A stretch of DNA of 64,000 nucleotides from Lysinibacillus irui (GCF_028877475.1 NZ_CP113527.1:2845501-2909500), one strand, 5' to 3'. Counted from the stretch's first letter, positions 25,381 through 34,693 are shown. Notes: generated from the letters alone by a model not told the origin. Numbers and translations: made by a program.

Positions 25381-26025
25381 TTAAAATCCATTTAAAAATG
25401 GATTTGTCTCCATTTCTGCACCTACAGTCGTATAATTACCGTGTCCAGGATAGATAATAGTATCCTCTGGTAATGACAGTAATTTATTATGGATTGAATC
25501 CAATAATATTTTTGTCGATCCACCCAATAAATCTGTACGTCCGACACCTTGTTCAAATAACGTATCTCCTACAATCGCAAAACCATCTTGCTCAAAAATA
25601 TAGGAAATACTACCAGGTGAATGTCCTGGTGTAAAAACAGCCTGAAAAACAAAATTACTAATTTCAAATGGCTGTTCTTCTTTGATGATGGTGTCTTGCG
25701 CTGGTGCAGCTACTCGATAATCTGGTAATGCAGCATATTTACTAGAGCCATTCTTAGTAGGATCTCCTAGCCAGCTAACTTCCTTTTCGTGAATCCATAC
25801 TGGGACATCAAACACTTCACGCACAGCATCAACGGCTCCAATATGGTCAAAATGGGCATGCGTTAAAAAGATAGCTAACGGTTTTAAACCATTGCTACGG
25901 ATTGTTTTAATAAGACGCTCCGCTTCCTCACCTGGATCAAATATAATACATTCTTTTTCTTTATTCGATACGATATAGCAATTCGTTTGGACCGGTCCAA
26001 GAGAATAACTTCGTACGTTCATCAT
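25381..26025 (-). CDS. yqgX: Metallo-beta-lactamase-fold hydrolase (YqgX-like, glyoxalase II type)
   Basis: About 214 residues from the ATG at 26025, eight bases after GAGG. It has LTHAHFDHIGA (HxHxDH), TPGHSPGSISY, FAIVGDTLFEQGVGRTDL and IIYPGHGNYTT, the full metal-binding set of glyoxalase-II-like hydrolases. In bacilli this protein takes part in thiol-dependent methylglyoxal detoxification (family knowledge). Confidence 0.92.
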   Translation of the reverse strand: MMNVRSYSLGPVQTNCYIVSNKEKECIIFDPGEEAERLIKTIRSNGLKPLAIFLTHAHFDHIGAVDAVREVFDVPVWIHEKEVSWLGDPTKNGSSKYAALPDYRVAAPAQDTIIKEEQPFEISNFVFQAVFTPGHSPGSISYIFEQDGFAIVGDTLFEQGVGRTDLLGGSTKILLDSIHNKLLSLPEDTIIYPGHGNYTTVGAEMETNPFLNGF

Positions 26026-26194
26026 AGTTATCACCTCAACTTTCTATTATACAGGCTTTGCCACAATTTGACGATAAATGTTCATAGTTTGCGCTATTTT
26101 AGTTCTCGACAAAAATAAGTAGAACGTTTACAATTAAGGAGGAATATTGTTTGCGACATTCATTTTCTGATGTCGAAAGGAGTGTCTATTTTTA

Positions 26195-26374
26195 ATGAAC
26201 TTATTAATGGTTATTTTTGGTCTAGTAGCGATTTTAGCTGTAGTTGGTACATTCCAAGCAATTAAAGAAAAGAACCTATTAAGCGTTGTTTTCAATTTAT
26301 TAAGTGCTGTTGTATTTGGATGGTTCGTCATCATGACAATTGTTCACAGCGGTTACCCACCAACATTACACTAA
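26195..26374 (+). CDS. yqgW: DUF2759 small membrane protein (YqgW-like)
   Basis: The 59-residue protein (MNLLMVIFGLVAILAVVGTF) has two transmembrane helices joined by QAIKEKNLLS and ends HSGYPPTLH, matching the DUF2759 family of bacilli. An AAAGGAG lies 14 bases upstream of the ATG. It sits between yqgX and tyrS and is followed by a strong terminator. Function unknown. Confidence 0.85.
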   Translation: MNLLMVIFGLVAILAVVGTFQAIKEKNLLSVVFNLLSAVVFGWFVIMTIVHSGYPPTLH

Positions 26375-26388
26375 AATTTTAGACAGAA

Positions 26389-26422
26389 AAAGAGCAGTCT
26401 CCACGGAGATTGCTCTTTTTTT
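26389..26422. terminator. Terminator between yqgW and tyrS
   Basis: AGAGCAGTCTCC and GGAGATTGCTCT pair (one G-U) around CAC, with T7 on the plus side and a run of A on the other, so it can serve both convergent genes. Confidence 0.88.
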
Positions 26423-26424
26423 CA

Positions 26425-27639
26425 CTACTTATTTAATTTAAGGAATCGTTTCTTACCAATTTGTATCACATCATCATTCATTAGGACGCGCGAAAGGTCA
26501 TCTAGCGCTAATTTTTCTCCATTCAAAGATACCCCATTTTGCTTGATTAACCGTAAAAACTCACTTTTACTTTGAATATAATCCATTGCCACTAATTGGG
26601 GAAGGATATCCTCTACCCTTTCCTTATCAATCTCTAAGAGTAAAACGGGAATGTTTTTCGGTATTTCCTTTCGTTGAAATGCTGCTTCAAAGTAAGTTCT
26701 CGCTTCCTTCATTGCTGCAACTCCATGGTATAAAGTCGTTATCACTTCTGCTAATCGCAATTTCAGATCGCGGGGATTCTCTCCCTTTTGAAGTTTATCT
26801 TGAATGGCCTGCACTTGTAGTGGGTGCTCATCCGTTGCTAATTCGAAATATTTTACGATTAATGCATCAGGTACTTCCATCACCTTTTTAAACATCATTT
26901 CAGGTGCTTCATTGACACCAATATAATTACCTAAACTTTTACTCATTTTTTCAATGCCATCTAATCCCTCCAGTAGTGGCATAAAAATGGCAATTTGTTT
27001 TTCTATCCCTCGCTGCTTTTGTAAGTTTCGCCCCATTAATATATTAAACGTTTGGTCTGTTCCCCCTAGCTCAATATCAGCCTCTAGCTCCACCGAATCA
27101 TATGCTTGCATAAGGGGGTAAAAAAATTCATGCATGCCAATGGGTACGTGCTGCTTGTAACGTTTCTGAAAATCCTCACGCTCTAAAAGTCGAGCAACAG
27201 ATGTTGTGGCTGCTAGCTGAATGACTTCTTCAAACGACAGCTTTGCTAACCATTCACTATTAAAACGAACCGTTGTCTTGTTCTTATCTAACACTTTAAA
27301 AATTTGCTCACAATAGGTTTGGGCATTTTTCTTCACTGTATCGTCATTTAAGGCTGTTCGCCCTTTTGCTTTACCTGTAGGATCGCCAATTCGTCCTGTA
27401 AAATCACCGATAACAATAATTGCATGATGACCTAAATCCTGCATTTGCTTAATTTTTCGAAGAACGACTGCGTGACCTAAATGAATATCTGGTGTGGATG
27501 GATCAAGTCCTAATTTAATTGTTAAAGGCTGCTGTTTTTTAAATGATCGTTCTAATTTTGCACGTAATTCCTGCTCATCAACGATTTTATCGACACCTTT
27601 CTTGATGATCACGAATTGCTCCTCTGGTGTTAAAAACAT
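26425..27639 (-). CDS. tyrS: Tyrosyl-tRNA synthetase, type 2 (TyrZ-like)
   Basis: The start at 27639 lies nine bases after AAGGAG, giving 404 residues. LDPSTPDIHLGHAV carries the HIGH-type motif and KMSKSLGN the KMSKS motif. AYDSVELEADIELGGTDQTF is typical of the second bacterial TyrRS subclass, and a C-terminal S4 domain (IQSKSEFLRLIKQNGVSLNG) is present. It charges tRNA-Tyr. Expression is controlled by the T-box leader upstream. Confidence 0.95.
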   Translation of the reverse strand: MFLTPEEQFVIIKKGVDKIVDEQELRAKLERSFKKQQPLTIKLGLDPSTPDIHLGHAVVLRKIKQMQDLGHHAIIVIGDFTGRIGDPTGKAKGRTALNDDTVKKNAQTYCEQIFKVLDKNKTTVRFNSEWLAKLSFEEVIQLAATTSVARLLEREDFQKRYKQHVPIGMHEFFYPLMQAYDSVELEADIELGGTDQTFNILMGRNLQKQRGIEKQIAIFMPLLEGLDGIEKMSKSLGNYIGVNEAPEMMFKKVMEVPDALIVKYFELATDEHPLQVQAIQDKLQKGENPRDLKLRLAEVITTLYHGVAAMKEARTYFEAAFQRKEIPKNIPVLLLEIDKERVEDILPQLVAMDYIQSKSEFLRLIKQNGVSLNGEKLALDDLSRVLMNDDVIQIGKKRFLKLNK

Positions 27640-27748
27640 ACAAAACATCTCCTTGTAATATTAAAAATTAATATTGCAAGATCTATAAGAGTTACTTGGG
27701 AACCATTAGGAAATAATATCCTCACTTTGTTTAGTTCGCTTCAAACAC

Positions 27749-28045
27749 AAAAAAACGCCTTTAGGATTATTCCTAAAGGACGTTCATGAACGTGTTACCA
27801 CCTTTTTTCGAGAACTACTCACATAGCTCTCCTCTAAAAGTACAGCCGAAGCGATACCCCTGCAATGATTACGGATGCAACTCCGTCGTAGCCTACTAAA
27901 TTTTCGGTACGCAGCTCCAAGATGTATTCACTTTAATATCCCTTGCGCCTCTCAACGTCCGGCTACTCTCTGTCAGTTCCATTAAAGTTACTCGTTCTTT
28001 TCCATGCCTTTACTCTTATACTCCGAAATGCGAAAAACAAATCTT
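27749..28045 (-). ncRNA. Tyr-specific T-box leader
   Basis: The minus-strand leader contains a long stem I whose specifier region reads GAATACATC, presenting the Tyr codon TAC (bases 27924-27926). Further on is the T-box sequence AAGGTGGTAACACG (about 27792-27806) and a terminator (27749-27784; CGTCCTTTAGGA / TCCTAAAGGCG then T7). Uncharged tRNA-Tyr would stabilise the antiterminator and raise tyrS expression. Confidence 0.93.
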
Positions 28046-28102
28046 CGTTATGCAGATATTTACACTTATTATAATCATATATCCCCTTTTGTCAATAATA
28101 AT

Positions 28103-28137
28103 GTAAAAAAGAGAGACCTCGTCATGAGATCTCTCTA
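28103..28137 (-). terminator. Terminator of the lipoteichoic acid synthase gene
   Basis: AGAGAGATCTC and GAGGTCTCTCT form an 11-bp stem with a five-base loop followed by TTTTTTAC on the minus strand. Confidence 0.9.
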
Positions 28138-28143
28138 ATATGA

Positions 28144-30039
28144 TTATTTAACTGAATCCTGCTTTAAATTACCTGTTTTTTCATCATAGAAACGAAGCAA
28201 GTCACCATTAATAATCGCATCAGAATTTTCTAGCTCCATTGTGGCACGATCAGCATATGATTGACATGGCTCACCTTCTATTTCTTCGCCAGTTGCTTTG
28301 TCATAGCAAGCTTCACCAGCATAAACGTATTTATCTGTGATAAAGCGTCCATCACGGAAAATAACAAAGTCCTCATGCTCTGGAGAGAATAAATCTGCCC
28401 CCATTTGCATATCTTTTGACGTTTCTACGCCAAGAAGGTGTAAGATTGTTGGACGTAAATCCATTTGTCCTGAAATCTCTGTCATTTCTTTACCATCACC
28501 AGATCCTGGGATATGGATGAATAAAGGTACTTCTTGCAGTAATGCATTATCAAATGGTGTGATTTGTTCTTTCCCTAAATATTGTGCCATTGCTTTATTA
28601 TGGTTTTCAGAAATACCATAATGGTCACCATACATAACGATAATAGAGTTATCATAAACACCTTGATCTTTTAACTGTTGGAAGAAATCTTTTAGAGCTT
28701 CATCCATGTAGCGTACTGTTTGGAAGTAACGATTTAAAGTACCAGAGTTCGAATCATATTCAGGAATCATAATATCTTCCGGGTCCAATGTAAATGGATA
28801 ATGGTTCGTTAGCGTGATCAGTCTTGAATAGAATGGCTGTGGCATATCTTTCATTAAATTAGCTGATTGCTCTAAGAATGGAGTATCTTTCATACCCCAG
28901 TTTACAGCTTGCCCTTCTTCAACCGTATATGAATCTATATCGTAAAATTTATTGATTTTTAATGATTGATACATCATGTCACGGTTCCAGAAAGATTTAT
29001 TATTCGGGTGCATAACATTTGTAAAGTAACCATTTTCTCCAAGGCGTTCTGCCATTGAGTTATACGTATTTCCACCATGCGTGAAAAATACTGCTCCACG
29101 GCCTAAACCAAACAAGGAGTTTTCTAAAATAAACTCTGAGTCAGATGTTTTTCCAAGGCCTGTTTGGTGATAGAAATTACTGAAATAATACGTATCTTTA
29201 TCTTTTGTTAAAGAGTTTAAGAATGGTGTCACTTCATGACCATTCATATCATTATTAATGACAAAGTTTTGTAAGGACTCCATAGACACAACAATTAAGT
29301 TGCGACCTTTATATTTCCCAAACATTTCTGGGTTAATGGCTGCCTGATTTGAACGAATATAGTTATTTACTTCAACTAGTTCACTACCATCCGCTAACGC
29401 ACGTTGCGCAGATGATTTCGATTGAATATAAATGTCATACAAATGGTAATTGTATGTACCAATATTCTTCACTAATAATTCGCGGTCAAAACTACGTGTT
29501 AGTAATTGTGGACGCTCTGTTTCTGCTAATCCTAAATTTAAAAATGTCATTGCTACTGCCAATACAAAGAAAGCACGTCGGAACTCAACATTCACTTTAA
29601 ATGCTTCTTTCATTTTTGGTAAAAATTTATTTGCTAAGATTAAAATAATGACATCAACGAAATATAATACATCCCAAGGTTCAACAATGGCTGCTACGGA
29701 CGTTCCTAAGTCACTAAAGTTGCTTGTTTGGAATAATACTGGCAGCGTAATAAAGTCATTGTAGAATCGATAGAACGCTACATTTCCGTATAAGACAATG
29801 GACAAAATAACGCTGACCGTTATCAGATAACGATTTCTAGCTTTTGCTGATTTAAAAAATAGTGATAAACCATACGTAAATAGCAAAAAGCTTAATGGAT
29901 TAATAAACAAAATAAATTGTTGCATGGCATTTTCAATTTTCATCTCGAAGCTTGTGTGGTAAACAATGACCGTTTTGATCCATGTTGCTATAATTGCTAG
30001 TATCATAAATGAATGTTTAGGCCACTTTATTGATTTCAT
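28144..30039 (-). CDS. ltaS: Lipoteichoic acid synthase family protein
   Basis: The start at 30039 (MKSIKWPKHS), nine bases after GGAGG, gives 631 residues, normal for LtaS; longer upstream frame extension is unlikely to be translated. Five N-terminal membrane helices (to about 190) precede an extracellular sulfatase-fold domain. That domain has SMESLQN (metal Glu), GKTSDSEFI (catalytic Thr), HPNNKSFWNRD, and MYGDHYG (metal Asp/His). It polymerises glycerol phosphate from phosphatidylglycerol onto the lipid anchor. It could be any of several bacillar paralogues. Confidence 0.93.
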   Translation of the reverse strand: MKSIKWPKHSFMILAIIATWIKTVIVYHTSFEMKIENAMQQFILFINPLSFLLFTYGLSLFFKSAKARNRYLITVSVILSIVLYGNVAFYRFYNDFITLPVLFQTSNFSDLGTSVAAIVEPWDVLYFVDVIILILANKFLPKMKEAFKVNVEFRRAFFVLAVAMTFLNLGLAETERPQLLTRSFDRELLVKNIGTYNYHLYDIYIQSKSSAQRALADGSELVEVNNYIRSNQAAINPEMFGKYKGRNLIVVSMESLQNFVINNDMNGHEVTPFLNSLTKDKDTYYFSNFYHQTGLGKTSDSEFILENSLFGLGRGAVFFTHGGNTYNSMAERLGENGYFTNVMHPNNKSFWNRDMMYQSLKINKFYDIDSYTVEEGQAVNWGMKDTPFLEQSANLMKDMPQPFYSRLITLTNHYPFTLDPEDIMIPEYDSNSGTLNRYFQTVRYMDEALKDFFQQLKDQGVYDNSIIVMYGDHYGISENHNKAMAQYLGKEQITPFDNALLQEVPLFIHIPGSGDGKEMTEISGQMDLRPTILHLLGVETSKDMQMGADLFSPEHEDFVIFRDGRFITDKYVYAGEACYDKATGEEIEGEPCQSYADRATMELENSDAIINGDLLRFYDEKTGNLKQDSVK

Positions 30040-30241
30040 TCCTAACATCCTCCCTACTTCCTTACAAAAAAATAATAATTTTTTACATTTTGTTACGGAA
30101 ACAAAATATATCTTAAACTTTTTTTTACAGATAATCAACACATATCTGCCTGAAATTTTTTTCTCCTGCTCTTCTATGCGTCTCCTTGCTGTTCTATGCG
30201 CCAGATATCTATATATACGTTTTGAATTGTAAAAAGTTTCG

Positions 30242-30276
30242 TAAAAACACAAAAACAGCGGAAATCCACTGTTTTA
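30242..30276 (-). terminator. Terminator after yqgQ
   Basis: AAACAGTGG and CCGCTGTTT pair on the minus strand around a short loop, followed by TTGTGTTTTTAC. The rest of 30040-30336 is AT-rich promoter space for the LtaS gene with no other recognisable element. Confidence 0.7.
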
Positions 30277-30336
30277 AGAATATTACATACATGTTACATT
30301 AACTTTACAATACCCATTTACATGATATTTCAAACA

Positions 30337-30546
30337 TTACTTTTTATTCTCTTCCATACGAAGTCTTGTTGTTTCTTGTCGAATGAGTAGTAATGCCATT
30401 TGATAATCTTTTATGTCTAGTACATTTGCTTTATAAAGCTCGCGTATTTCATCCTCCATTAACATCAAATCGCCAATCGGATCCCGCGTATAAATATAAG
30501 TACCATAGGTTTTCAAGAGTTCATAAATATCTAACATTTTATCCAT
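30337..30546 (-). CDS. yqgQ: YqgQ-family protein (DUF910)
   Basis: The 69-residue protein (MDKMLDIYELLKTYGTYIYT) has the DUF910 pattern with a C-terminal acidic/basic helix (MALLLIRQETTRLRMEE). It is a small helical, probably nucleic-acid-associated cytoplasmic protein of unknown role. It overlaps the end of the upstream cyclo-ligase gene by eight bases. Confidence 0.9.
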   Translation of the reverse strand: MDKMLDIYELLKTYGTYIYTRDPIGDLMLMEDEIRELYKANVLDIKDYQMALLLIRQETTRLRMEENKK

Positions 30547-31132
30547 TTTCGTTCGCTCCTCGTTGTCCTAGACAATCAATACGTTTTGAGGGTGTCACAA
30601 TGATGTCTACTGGGCAATCATGTTCTTCGGTAGGAACACGATCAATGATTTGCTCATCAAAGAGCATGGACAGTAGCTTACCCTTTTTATAGTTTAATAC
30701 ATAGCGATCATAATAACCACCGCCATAGCCGATTCGATAGCCATATCGGTCAAAAACTACGCCTGGAACAAGGATAACATCCATTTCATTTGCGTCAACA
30801 AACTCACATCTTTCTGGAATAGGCTCACGCAAATGCATATATACAGTTTCAAGTTGGGCAAAAGAGTCAATTGCGTAAAATGACATTTCTCTTGTTTTCG
30901 GGTGGCATTTTGGAACAGCAACCTTTTTACCAAGTTGCCATAATTCCTCAATTAGAAGAAATGTGTCGACTTCTGGCTTATTTGAAATGGTCAAACCAAT
31001 TGTATTTGCTTCTATTATATATGGTTCCTGTAGCACCTTTTTAACTATAGCTAAAGATTGACTATGATATGTATTATCGCTCATTGTCGAGAGTGCTTCT
31101 TTCACCTTGTTACGTAAAGTTGTTTTATCCAT
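30539..31132 (-). CDS. yqgN: 5-formyltetrahydrofolate cyclo-ligase
   Basis: The 197-residue protein has VILVPGVVFDRYGYRIGYGG followed by GYYDRYV, the ATP and folate binding signature, and TIGLTISNKPEVDT near the N-terminus. It converts 5-formyl-THF to 5,10-methenyl-THF and so links to the one-carbon flow of the glycine-cleavage system. It is translationally coupled to yqgQ. Confidence 0.93.
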   Translation of the reverse strand: MDKTTLRNKVKEALSTMSDNTYHSQSLAIVKKVLQEPYIIEANTIGLTISNKPEVDTFLLIEELWQLGKKVAVPKCHPKTREMSFYAIDSFAQLETVYMHLREPIPERCEFVDANEMDVILVPGVVFDRYGYRIGYGGGYYDRYVLNYKKGKLLSMLFDEQIIDRVPTEEHDCPVDIIVTPSKRIDCLGQRGANENG

Positions 31133-31208
31133 CCAGGCTACCTCCTATATAGTAAAACTTGAATCAACTTAGAGTCTTTCCATCAAAATGGTTTCCTAAA
31201 ATGTAGAA

Positions 31209-31235
31209 AGCCAAAACCACTTGTGGTTTTGGCTT
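31209..31235 (-). terminator. Hairpin after rpmG
   Basis: GCCAAAACCAC and GTGGTTTTGGC form an 11-bp stem. The following minus-strand sequence TTTCTACATTTT is only moderately T-rich, so termination may be partial. Confidence 0.65.
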
Positions 31236-31244
31236 AATGAGCGA

Positions 31245-31394
31245 TTACTTAGTTTCACGGTGAAGAGTGTATTTCTTCTCGCGAGAGCAATATTTTTTAA
31301 GTTCAAGACGCTCTGGATTGTTACGCTTGTTCTTTTTAGAAATGTAGTTACGTTCGCCGCAATCTGTGCAAGCTAAAGTAATGTTTACGCGCAT
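31245..31394 (-). CDS. rpmG: 50S ribosomal protein L33
   Basis: The 49-residue protein [20 protein letters not shown] ends [10 protein letters not shown], clearly L33. One CxxC pair is kept (CTDC), but the second pair is reduced to a single Cys (YCSREKK), so the zinc site is incomplete. GGGAGG lies seven bases before the ATG at 31394; a second ATG at 31397 adds one residue. Confidence 0.95.
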   Translation of the reverse strand: MRVNITLACTDCGERNYISKKNKRNNPERLELKKYCSREKKYTLHRETK

Positions 31395-31553
31395 CATTAA
31401 CCCTCCCACTCTATATCAAGAATTTAAATTTGAGCATGATTTATACGACTAACCTATTATAACATAAACTGAAAAAAAATCTACCTTCATTTCATATTAA
31501 CTTTGCATATGGTAAAATATCTTATAATTACATACTACATTGAGGTGAAACTA

Positions 31554-32000
31554 TTGGATTTATCCATCCTATTAATGAGTATCGGGATTCTTCTGATCAT
31601 CATATCGTTCTTTTTCAAAAATAGTTCACAAAAAATCGAGAAAGATGTCGAAGAATTATCCATCTCTATATTTCAAGAAACGAATAATTTAAAGCGTCGC
31701 ATGAAAATTGTCGAGGAAGAACTTTTATTAGAGCCTGAGTTCCAAGTGAAATCAAAATCAGCACCTACCCCTCAGCAAGTACAAAGTCCTAAGGTTCAAC
31801 AAATGATGCAAGCTGTTCAACAGGCTGCACAAGCTTCAAAGGTTACATCAGCAACAACGCAGACTAAACCCATTCATCAAATTATCGTTAGTCAGGTTCA
31901 CGAATTAAATAAACAAGGTCTTTCTGTAGCAGAAATTAGTATCCGTTCTAATTTAACAGAAGAGCAAGTTCGCCAAGTGATTGCAAACGGAGGTCGATGA
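31554..32000 (+). CDS. SwrB/YlxL-like membrane-anchored coiled-coil protein
   Basis: The start is a TTG at 31554 with GAGG eight bases upstream (148 residues). It has one N-terminal membrane helix (LLMSIGILLIIISFFF), a Lys/Glu coiled coil, a Gln-rich linker, and a C-terminal HTH-like segment (HELNKQGLSVAEISIRSNLT). This plan matches SwrB/YlxL-type proteins (DUF6115-like), which act on flagellar assembly in Bacillus, though here no flagellar gene is close. A role in motility is therefore uncertain. Confidence 0.65.
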   Translation: MDLSILLMSIGILLIIISFFFKNSSQKIEKDVEELSISIFQETNNLKRRMKIVEEELLLEPEFQVKSKSAPTPQQVQSPKVQQMMQAVQQAAQASKVTSATTQTKPIHQIIVSQVHELNKQGLSVAEISIRSNLTEEQVRQVIANGGR

Positions 32001-32486
32001 TTGATGAACAAATCTGCCATCCGCGCATTCGGTATTGCAATTTTTCTTGTCGGGGCTTTGCTAGCTCTCGCAGGCCGCTATGATGTAAACATTGGTCTTC
32101 CTATGAAAGATTCTCCTAATCTGCAACAAGTAGAAGAACTGCGAATGAAGTTAGATAAGGCAAATAAAGAAATTGCCTCATTAAAGGAACAATTAAAGCC
32201 AGTACATAAGACTGAAGAAACTTCTTCACCAGATGCTTCTGAACAATCTGCTGATAAAACTAACACTGATGAGAAGATGATGACACTGCAAATATATAGT
32301 GGGATCACACCGTATATTGTTGCACAAAAGCTTGAGGATGGTGGCATCATTACAAATAGTGTTGAGATGGAGCTACTACTCGCAAACGCAAAATATGCTC
32401 GAAGCTTACAGATAGGCTCCTATGAGGTCAACTCTTCCATGACTCTTGAAGAAATTGCAAAATTAATCACAGGCAAAAAACAATAA
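32001..32486 (+). CDS. Membrane protein with an MltG/YceG-like LysM-type domain only
   Basis: The start is TTG at 32001 or ATG at 32004, seven to ten bases after GGAGG. The 160-residue protein has an N-terminal membrane helix (AFGIAIFLVGALLALAG), a coiled coil, and a C-terminal module (LQIYSGITPYIVAQKLEDGG, then LQIGSYEVNSSMTLEEIAKLITG). That module matches the N-terminal LysM-like subdomain of the endolytic transglycosylase MltG. The catalytic domain with its Glu is absent. It follows the SwrB-like gene directly, and a terminator follows. Confidence 0.75.
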   Translation: MMNKSAIRAFGIAIFLVGALLALAGRYDVNIGLPMKDSPNLQQVEELRMKLDKANKEIASLKEQLKPVHKTEETSSPDASEQSADKTNTDEKMMTLQIYSGITPYIVAQKLEDGGIITNSVEMELLLANAKYARSLQIGSYEVNSSMTLEEIAKLITGKKQ

Positions 32487-32490
32487 TATT

Positions 32491-32523
32491 AAAGCTGTCG
32501 CCAAATGAAGCGACAGCTTTTTT
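32491..32523. terminator. Terminator between the MltG-like gene and trpG
   Basis: AAAGCTGTCGC and GCGACAGCTTT form an 11-bp stem followed by TTTTTT on the plus strand. Confidence 0.92.
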
Positions 32524-32531
32524 CTGTATCA

Positions 32532-33104
32532 TTACGCTATATTTTCTAAAAAGGCTTTCATCATGATACTGCCTTCTTTTGTGCCAATGGATTCTGGGTG
32601 AAACTGCAGTCCATAAAGAGGGTATTTTTTATGTTGAATCGCCATAATTTCCCCATCATCACCTGCTGTAGCAATAATGTTGAAATCTTTGTGCAATGTC
32701 TGTGCTTCAATAATTAGGGAATGATAACGCATAACCTCAATGTCTCCATTTAGTTGTGCAAATAAGCCCGTATTCTTATACTGAAGCGGTGACAGCTTTC
32801 CATGCATAATGTTTTTGGCTTGCACAATATTTGCCCCGAAAGCCTGCCCGATCGATTGATGGCCAAGGCAAATACCTAAAATAGGGAATTTTCCATGTAG
32901 CTCCTTAATCACATTCACAGTAATACCCGCTTCAGCCGGCGTTCCTGGTCCTGGGGATAAAATAATAGCTTCGGGTGACATTTCTTGAATTTCTTCTATT
33001 GTAATAGCATCATTTCGAACGACTGTGACACTTTTACCAAGCATACTGATTTGTTGAAATAGATTGTAGGTAAAGGAATCATAATTATCAATTAATAAAA
33101 TCAT
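32532..33104 (-). CDS. trpG: Anthranilate/aminodeoxychorismate synthase glutamine amidotransferase subunit
   Basis: The 190-residue class I glutaminase begins MILLIDNYDSFTYNLFQ and has the oxyanion strand ILSPGPGTP, the nucleophile GICLGHQ and the His-Glu pair LQFHPES. It supplies ammonia from glutamine to the partner synthase, with which its gene overlaps by four bases. In bacilli such subunits often serve both tryptophan and p-aminobenzoate synthesis; the Trp T-box upstream favours TrpG. Confidence 0.9.
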   Translation of the reverse strand: MILLIDNYDSFTYNLFQQISMLGKSVTVVRNDAITIEEIQEMSPEAIILSPGPGTPAEAGITVNVIKELHGKFPILGICLGHQSIGQAFGANIVQAKNIMHGKLSPLQYKNTGLFAQLNGDIEVMRYHSLIIEAQTLHKDFNIIATAGDDGEIMAIQHKKYPLYGLQFHPESIGTKEGSIMMKAFLENIA

Positions 33105-34486
33105 TTTCTTACCTCCAATAGCGCACGAGCTTTATTAAGTGTTTCCTCGTATTCCGACAATGGATCTGAATCATAGACAATTCCAGCCCCTGCCTGTACA
33201 TGTGCTTGTTGATCTTTAATAATCATTGTACGAATAGCAAGTGCCAAATCCATATCCCCTGTAGTTGAAATATAGCCTACCGCTCCCGCATAGACACCAC
33301 GCTTAATCGATTCTAATTCATTTATCAGCTGCATGGCACGAATTTTAGGTGCCCCTGACACCGTCCCAGCAGGTAGAGATGCTCGTAAAACATCTAGAAT
33401 GTGGAGGTCATCTCGTAGTTCCGCCGTTACCTCTGAAACAATATGCATGACATATTTATAGCGTTCGATAGTCATGTATTTCATAAGCTTTACGGTACCA
33501 ACTTTGGCAATACGCCCTAGATCATTGCGCCCTAGATCCACTAGCATTCGGTGCTCTGCTATTTCCTTTTCGTCCTCTAACAAAGCTTTTGCAATTACTT
33601 TGTCCTGTACTGTTGTCTCACCGCGAGGCTTTGTACCTGCTATTGGGTTCGTTGTAACCATACGATTTTTAACTTTCACAAGACTTTCAGGGGAAGTTCC
33701 TAAAATAATATAGGAACCAAAATCCATGTAAAACATATACGGTGATGGATTAGATGTACGTAATTGACGATAAAGTGAGAATGGGGAGCCTGTAAATGGT
33801 GCTGAAAAGCGTTGTGATAGCACAATTTGGAAAATATCGCCTCTTAAAATATGCTGCTTAGCTCGATCCACCAAAGAGACAAATTGCTTCTTTGAAAGCA
33901 TTGGCTTAAAAAGTAGTTCATCCACCTGCAATGCCTCAAAGGTCGTACCTGCACAAAGTTGTTGCTCCATCGTTGCAATAGCGTTCTCCATTTCTGCTAA
34001 TGAACGTCCCTCCTGAAATAGATCAATTGAAGCTAACGTAATTTCCTGTGTTAGATGATCAAAGACAATGAATGTATCATAGAAAAATACATGGACATCT
34101 GGCATCACTAATTCATCCTGTAAATATTCTCCGATTTTTTCCGTATAAAAAGCTGTTTCATAGCCAAAATAACCGATGGCTCCACCAAAAAAGGCAAAGG
34201 GATAGCTTTCTTCATGGAAGGGTATGACTTTCTTTAATTTATCGAGTACATTCCCCTTTGATTTGTCATTTTCTTGTCCTTTGGAAAAGTAGAATTCTTC
34301 CTTGTTTCCTTTTAATTCAGCTACTGGATTAAGGGCGATAAAAGAATATCTTCCACTTTCCTCATGCTTAGCTGATGATTCGAACAACATTTTATGCTGC
34401 CCTGTAAGTGATTGATACACAGAGATAGGGGTCATCATATCCCCCTGTAAAACTTTCATGGCGTACTTTCTAACCTCAACTGTCAT
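33101..34486 (-). CDS. trpE: Anthranilate synthase component I
   Basis: The 461-residue chorismate-binding enzyme has ILRGDIFQIVLSQRF, ILGTSPESLVKV, NPIAGTKPRG, ERYKYVMHIVSEV, SLPAGTVSGAPKIRAM and the C-terminal QAGAGIVYDSDP. An N-terminal FESSAKHEESGRYSF segment resembles the LLES feedback site that binds tryptophan. It turns chorismate into anthranilate. A PabB role is possible from sequence, but the leader presents a Trp codon. Only trpEG lie here, without the rest of the trp genes. Confidence 0.9.
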   Translation of the reverse strand: MTVEVRKYAMKVLQGDMMTPISVYQSLTGQHKMLFESSAKHEESGRYSFIALNPVAELKGNKEEFYFSKGQENDKSKGNVLDKLKKVIPFHEESYPFAFFGGAIGYFGYETAFYTEKIGEYLQDELVMPDVHVFFYDTFIVFDHLTQEITLASIDLFQEGRSLAEMENAIATMEQQLCAGTTFEALQVDELLFKPMLSKKQFVSLVDRAKQHILRGDIFQIVLSQRFSAPFTGSPFSLYRQLRTSNPSPYMFYMDFGSYIILGTSPESLVKVKNRMVTTNPIAGTKPRGETTVQDKVIAKALLEDEKEIAEHRMLVDLGRNDLGRIAKVGTVKLMKYMTIERYKYVMHIVSEVTAELRDDLHILDVLRASLPAGTVSGAPKIRAMQLINELESIKRGVYAGAVGYISTTGDMDLALAIRTMIIKDQQAHVQAGAGIVYDSDPLSEYEETLNKARALLEVRK

Positions 34487-34533
34487 ACTCTTCTCTCCTT
34501 CTCTAAGCTCTGCTCTTCTACACCAATATATCT

Positions 34534-34575
34534 TGATGTCTCAAGAAAACTCTGTTACATTCGATTGAGACATCA
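34534..34575. promoter_or_regulatory. Perfect 11-bp inverted repeat in the trpE leader
   Basis: TGATGTCTCAA at 34534-34544 and TTGAGACATCA at 34565-34575 are exact reverse complements with a 20-base spacer. It lies between the T-box terminator and trpE. There is no T-tract, so it is an RNA stem or an operator rather than a terminator. Confidence 0.6.
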
Positions 34576-34693
34576 TCTTGATTCAACGGTTGCTTAAAAT
34601 CCGGATGCAAATTAAGTATTGATCTCCCTCATAAAAGGAGGAAATCTATTATACCTGGCATCATCATTTTCGGAACTAATATTACTGAATCAA

